Below are positions 60,904 to 64,000 of a DNA stretch of 64,000 nucleotides, piece after piece. Position 1 is the stretch's first letter. Each line of letters begins with the position of its first letter. The notes beneath the pieces are model-generated. The model made no database searches, was not told the DNA's origin, and worked only from the letters and a program-made list of their open reading frames with translations. Both the position numbers and the translations under genes were made by a program. The stretch spans positions 1,094,479 to 1,158,478 of the forward strand of contig NZ_FOUK01000001.1 of NCBI RefSeq assembly GCF_900114845.1, written 5' to 3'. Source of the stretch: Pimelobacter simplex. Its GTDB lineage: Bacteria; Actinomycetota; Actinomycetes; Propionibacteriales; Nocardioidaceae.

Positions 60904-62695
60904 GGCGCGCGTGACGCTGTGGGAGTCCGACACCGACACGACGAAGTCCGAGCGCCCCGGAGGCCGGATCGTCGTCGTGGTCATCGTGCTGCTGGCACTG
61001 CTCGCCGGCGGTGGGTACGCCGCGGCGTACGGCCTCGCCGGCGATAAGGTCCCGCGCGGCACCAGCATCTCCGGCGTCGACGTCGGCGGGCTGTCCCGCG
61101 ACGCGGCGATCGCCAAGCTCGAGAAGGCCTTCGGCACGCGGGCCAAGGAGCCGATCGAGGTCACCGTCGCGCAGTCCGCGTCCGCCGACGCGAAGGAGTC
61201 CGTCGAGCCCGGCGAGATCGGCCTCGACATCGACTACGCCGCGTCCGTCGACGCGGCCGGCGCCGGCGCCAGCTGGAACCCGCGTCGCCAGTGGGACTAC
61301 TTCACCGGCGGCAAGGACGTCGACGCCGTCGTCCACATCGACGAGGCCCGCCTCGACGCCAAGCTCACCGCGCTCTCCGAGGGTCTCGGCAAGCCCCCCA
61401 AGGACGGCCAGGTCCTCTTCACCGCCGACGGCGTCAAGACCACGCAGCCGGAGGCCGGCGAGGAGGTCGACCGCGACGACGCGTGGACGGCCATCGTCGA
61501 CGCCTACCTCGGCGACGAGAAGTCCGTCGTCCTCGAGGTCGCTGCCGCGCAGCCCGACATCGACTCGGCCGATGTCGAGGAGGCCGTCGACAGCTTCGCC
61601 AACCCGGCGATGGCGCACGCCGTCACGCTGGTGTTCGGCGAGAACGAGATCCGCCTCGCGCCGCGCAAGTTCGCCGCCGTCCTCTCGATGAAGCCCGAGA
61701 ACGGCAAGCTCGTCCCCGCCGTCGACCAGGCGGCGCTCACCGAGCTCGTCAAGGACGCCACCGCCGACGGCAAGCCGGTCGACGCCACGGTCAAGCTCGT
61801 CAAGGGGAAGCCGAAGGTCGTCCCCGCCAAGCCCGGCGTCAGCTTCGACCCGGCCCAGGTCGCCACCGTCTTCCAGGGCCTGCTCACCGCGCCCGAGGAC
61901 GCCCGCAGCGGCAAGGTCGACGCCGAGGTCGTGGACGCCGACTTCACGACCAAGGACGCCAAGGCGCTCAAGATCGTCGAGAAGGTCTCGGAGTTCTCGA
62001 CCTACTACCCCCACGCCGACTACCGCAACGTCAACATCGGCCGCGCCGCCGAGCTCGTCGACGGCACCATCCTCAAGCCCGGCGAGGAGTTCTCGCTCAA
62101 CGGCATCGTCGGCGAGCGCACGGCCGAGAACGGCTTCACCGACGGCTACATCATCAGCAACGGCATCCTCAAGAAGGACCTCGGCGGTGGCGTCTCCCAG
62201 ATGGCGACGACGACGTTCAACGCGATGTTCTTCGCCGGCCTCAAGGACATCCAGCACAAGCCGCACTCGTTCTACATCGACCGCTACCCGGTCGGCCGCG
62301 AGGCCACCGTCGCCTGGCCGACCGTCGACCTGCGCTTCGAGAACGACACCCCCTACGGCATCCTCATCCGCGCCTGGGTGGTGCCGAGCAACTACTCCCG
62401 CCAGGGCAAGGTGACCGTCCAGATGTGGTCGACGAAGGTCTGGGACATCGACTCCAAGACCTCCGCCCGCTACGGCTACGTCTCCCCGGCCACCCGCACC
62501 CTGACCACCCCGGACTGCGAGGCGCACACCGGCTGGTCGGGCTTCCAGGTCGACGTCACCCGGATCTTCCGCAAGCACAAGGAGTCGGCGGTCGACCACA
62601 CCGAGAAGTTCCACACGGTCTACACGCCGTCGGACACCGTGGTCTGCAAGAAGCCCGGCCCGCCGCCCGCGGGCGCGGACCCCGGCGACGACTGA
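60902..62695 (+). CDS. VanW/YoaR-type cell-envelope protein
   Basis: 597 residues from ATG 60902 (GTG 60911 possible). One N-terminal membrane helix (about 22-45) is followed by extracellular YoaR-like putative peptidoglycan-binding repeats. The VanW domain lies at about 380-510 with EFSLNGIVGERTAENGF, LKKDLGGGVSQMATTTFN and FENDTPYGILIRAW. A Pro-rich tail closes it. VanW-domain proteins are linked to glycopeptide-resistance clusters and sporulation, but their activity is not established. No other van gene is present, so this is probably a housekeeping envelope protein. Confidence 0.88.
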   Translation: MARVTLWESDTDTTKSERPGGRIVVVVIVLLALLAGGGYAAAYGLAGDKVPRGTSISGVDVGGLSRDAAIAKLEKAFGTRAKEPIEVTVAQSASADAKESVEPGEIGLDIDYAASVDAAGAGASWNPRRQWDYFTGGKDVDAVVHIDEARLDAKLTALSEGLGKPPKDGQVLFTADGVKTTQPEAGEEVDRDDAWTAIVDAYLGDEKSVVLEVAAAQPDIDSADVEEAVDSFANPAMAHAVTLVFGENEIRLAPRKFAAVLSMKPENGKLVPAVDQAALTELVKDATADGKPVDATVKLVKGKPKVVPAKPGVSFDPAQVATVFQGLLTAPEDARSGKVDAEVVDADFTTKDAKALKIVEKVSEFSTYYPHADYRNVNIGRAAELVDGTILKPGEEFSLNGIVGERTAENGFTDGYIISNGILKKDLGGGVSQMATTTFNAMFFAGLKDIQHKPHSFYIDRYPVGREATVAWPTVDLRFENDTPYGILIRAWVVPSNYSRQGKVTVQMWSTKVWDIDSKTSARYGYVSPATRTLTTPDCEAHTGWSGFQVDVTRIFRKHKESAVDHTEKFHTVYTPSDTVVCKKPGPPPAGADPGDD

Positions 62696-62810
62696 TCTCC
62701 GCGGCCCGGCTCCGGGCCTGTGGATGACCGGTTGCCGACGATTCGCGGTCGATTGATCCTGGTTCCTCGCATCGCATGCTCGGGCGTGCGATTCTCGGAG
62801 GAGCAGGAAT

Positions 62811-63392
62811 GTGTCCATCGGATCGGAGTCGCGGATGGCGGTCATGTCCAACGAGCCGCGCCTCGAACGGCGCCGCATGTCGCGCGCGGCGTTCGACGCG
62901 CTGCCGCGGGAGGTCCGCGCCGAGTACGTCGGCGGAGTCGCGCTGATGAGTCCGCCGGCGCCTCACGCCCACCAGTACGCCGAGATGCGCATCGCCCGTC
63001 TGATCGGCGACGCCCTGCCCCGGCTCCGGGTCGGTACCGAGATGGGGATCGACCTCGGTCACTCGCTCCGCGTCGCGGACGTCGCGGCGTACGCGACGAC
63101 CGATGACGACGACGGCGACGAGGTCTGGGGACGGGTGCCGCCCGTCCTCGTGGTCGAGGTGCTCTCCCGCACCACCCGCAGCGAGGACCTGATCCGCAAG
63201 CCCCGCGAGTACCTGCGCGGCGGCATCGCCCACTACTGGATCCTCGACCGGACCACGCCCGCGCTGACCGCCCTCACCGCACGCGACGACGAGTGGGAGG
63301 TCGTGCTCGAGCTCGACGCCGAGCGCCCGCGCGGCACGGTCGAGGTCGTCGGTCACGGGCACGTCGACGTCGACCTGCTCGCCCTGGTGTGA
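62811..63392 (+). CDS. Uma2-family (DUF820) putative endonuclease
   Basis: 193 residues from GTG 62811, with GGAGGA 8 bases upstream, one of the best Shine-Dalgarno sequences in the window. ATG 62835 is an alternative. The PD-(D/E)XK-like core shows VRAEYVGGVALMSP, ADVAAY, VLVVEVLSRTTRSEDLIRKP, YLRGGIAHYWILD. Uma2 proteins are widespread in cyanobacteria and actinobacteria, and their nuclease role is inferred from fold only. It is a stand-alone gene between the VanW-type and lipase genes. Confidence 0.85.
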   Translation: MSIGSESRMAVMSNEPRLERRRMSRAAFDALPREVRAEYVGGVALMSPPAPHAHQYAEMRIARLIGDALPRLRVGTEMGIDLGHSLRVADVAAYATTDDDDGDEVWGRVPPVLVVEVLSRTTRSEDLIRKPREYLRGGIAHYWILDRTTPALTALTARDDEWEVVLELDAERPRGTVEVVGHGHVDVDLLALV

Positions 63393-63422
63393 CCTCCGCC
63401 ACCAGTCGCCGTTGAGCAGGGC

Positions 63423-64000
63423 GTGCGCACCTCTCGGCTCTGGACGTCGTCCCTGCTCGCGACCCTCCTGGTCGGCCTCGGCGGCACGCTCGCCGCGGTG
63501 CCGGCAGCCCAGGCGGACACGGTCCTGCCGCCGCTGCCGACGGCGCCCGAGGGCGACGTCCCGGGCGTCAACGACTGGGGCTGCCGGCCGACGGCGGCCC
63601 GGCCGGTCCCGGTGGTGCTCGTGCACGGCACGTTCGGCGACCGCCGGCACCTGCTGGAGCGGCTGTCCAAGGCGATCCTGGCGACCGGCTCGTGCCTGTT
63701 CTCGCTCGACTACGGCAACCGCGGCACCGACGACGTCGTGCGGGCCGCGGGCCAGCTCAAGACGTTCGTCGACAAGGTGCGGGCGGCGACCGGGGCGGCG
63801 AAGGTGTCGCTCGTCGGGCACTCGCAGGGCGGGATGATGCCGCGCTACTACATCAAGAACCTCGGCGGCGCGGCCCACGTCGACGACCTGGTCGGCATCG
63901 CGCCCTCCAACCACGGCACCCGGCTGATCCCGTCGGCGAACCCGGTCGCGGCGCTGGTGCCGGGCCTGATCTGCGTGTCCTGCAACCAGCAGGCGTGGGG
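63423..64000 (+). CDS. Secreted lipase/esterase, N-terminal part (3' truncated by window)
   Basis: 192 residues present, running off the window. The signal peptide ends near Ala-Gln-Ala-Asp (about residue 32). The oxyanion segment VPVVLVHGTFGDRR and the nucleophile VGHSQGGMMPRYY, then IAPSNHGTRL, are typical of actinobacterial class 2-type extracellular triacylglycerol lipases. The pair ending VSCNQQ matches the conserved Cys loop of that group. The catalytic Asp and His would lie beyond the window. GTG 63423 was used. No clear ribosome site is seen. Confidence 0.82.
   Translation, partial: MRTSRLWTSSLLATLLVGLGGTLAAVPAAQADTVLPPLPTAPEGDVPGVNDWGCRPTAARPVPVVLVHGTFGDRRHLLERLSKAILATGSCLFSLDYGNRGTDDVVRAAGQLKTFVDKVRAATGAAKVSLVGHSQGGMMPRYYIKNLGGAAHVDDLVGIAPSNHGTRLIPSANPVAALVPGLICVSCNQQAW

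Noticed and set aside
60887..62878. 663-codon minus-strand frame opposite the VanW-type gene
   Set aside because: The VanW domain on the plus strand is unmistakable. The opposite frame has only repetitive acidic and Val/Gly text.

Overview
The window is about 64 kb of very GC-rich actinobacterial chromosome. Codons end mostly in G or C, and GTG starts and 4-base GTGA/ATGA gene overlaps are common. Many genes look leaderless, with a TANNNT -10 hexamer 6-8 bases before the start codon. A mycothiol deacetylase (mshB), a DUF222/HNH protein of the 13E12 type and a lysG/lysE pair fit a Nocardioides-like member of the Propionibacteriales. The genus is an inference. No rRNA, tRNA or CRISPR array was seen.

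Layout. 1-3.5 kb: GlcNAc salvage operon (GH3 hexosaminidase end, ROK kinase, nagA, nagB). 3.5-9 kb: minus-strand exopolysaccharide cluster with a BcsB-like periplasmic protein, an ArnT/PMT-like membrane glycosyltransferase and a processive GT2 carrying its own N-terminal MshEN (c-di-GMP binding type) domain. 9-15.8 kb: xthA, a secreted astacin-like zinc protease, ychF with a small low-GC insertion bounded by a direct repeat of its 3' end, three hypothetical genes (one with DUF4241 and DUF2185/Imm33-like domains), and a RibD-like reductase. 15.9-35.7 kb: a large peptide and amino-acid scavenging region with an NSAR-type racemase, two M19 dipeptidase homologues, two S9 peptidases, a serine beta-lactamase-like hydrolase, a C39-like cysteine peptidase, a DadA-like oxidase, an ornithine cyclodeaminase homologue, a CocE/S15 hydrolase, a family 5 solute-binding lipoprotein, a GNAT of the type linked to NSAR, and a PucR regulator. 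Several of these genes share a palindrome TTCGTG-N6-CACGAA, in three cases exactly 21 bp upstream of a TAGCGT -10.

36-40 kb: an IS481-like element (36996-39471) with long inverted ends, a decayed transposase, and two lower-GC cargo genes (a matrixin-like protease and a lipoprotein). Just past its right end is a LexA-type SOS box in front of a tiny leaderless gene. 40-45.7 kb: lipoprotein, alkaline phosphatase with Ig-like tail, lipoprotein hydrolase, lysE/lysG. 45.7-54 kb: xanthine dehydrogenase xdhABC, a three-gene membrane/transglutaminase operon, and guanine deaminase, which together indicate purine catabolism. 54-57 kb: LysR regulator divergent from tdh-kbl (threonine to glycine). 57-64 kb: hypothetical genes, mshB, a VanW-type cell-envelope protein, a Uma2 protein, and the start of a secreted lipase that runs off the end.

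The two strongest candidates for undescribed biology are the operator-linked peptide/D-amino-acid scavenging regulon at 15.9-35.8 kb and the MshEN-fused GT2 polysaccharide system at 3.5-9 kb. The protease-carrying IS481-like element comes next. Gene families are assigned from motifs read by eye. No database search was run.
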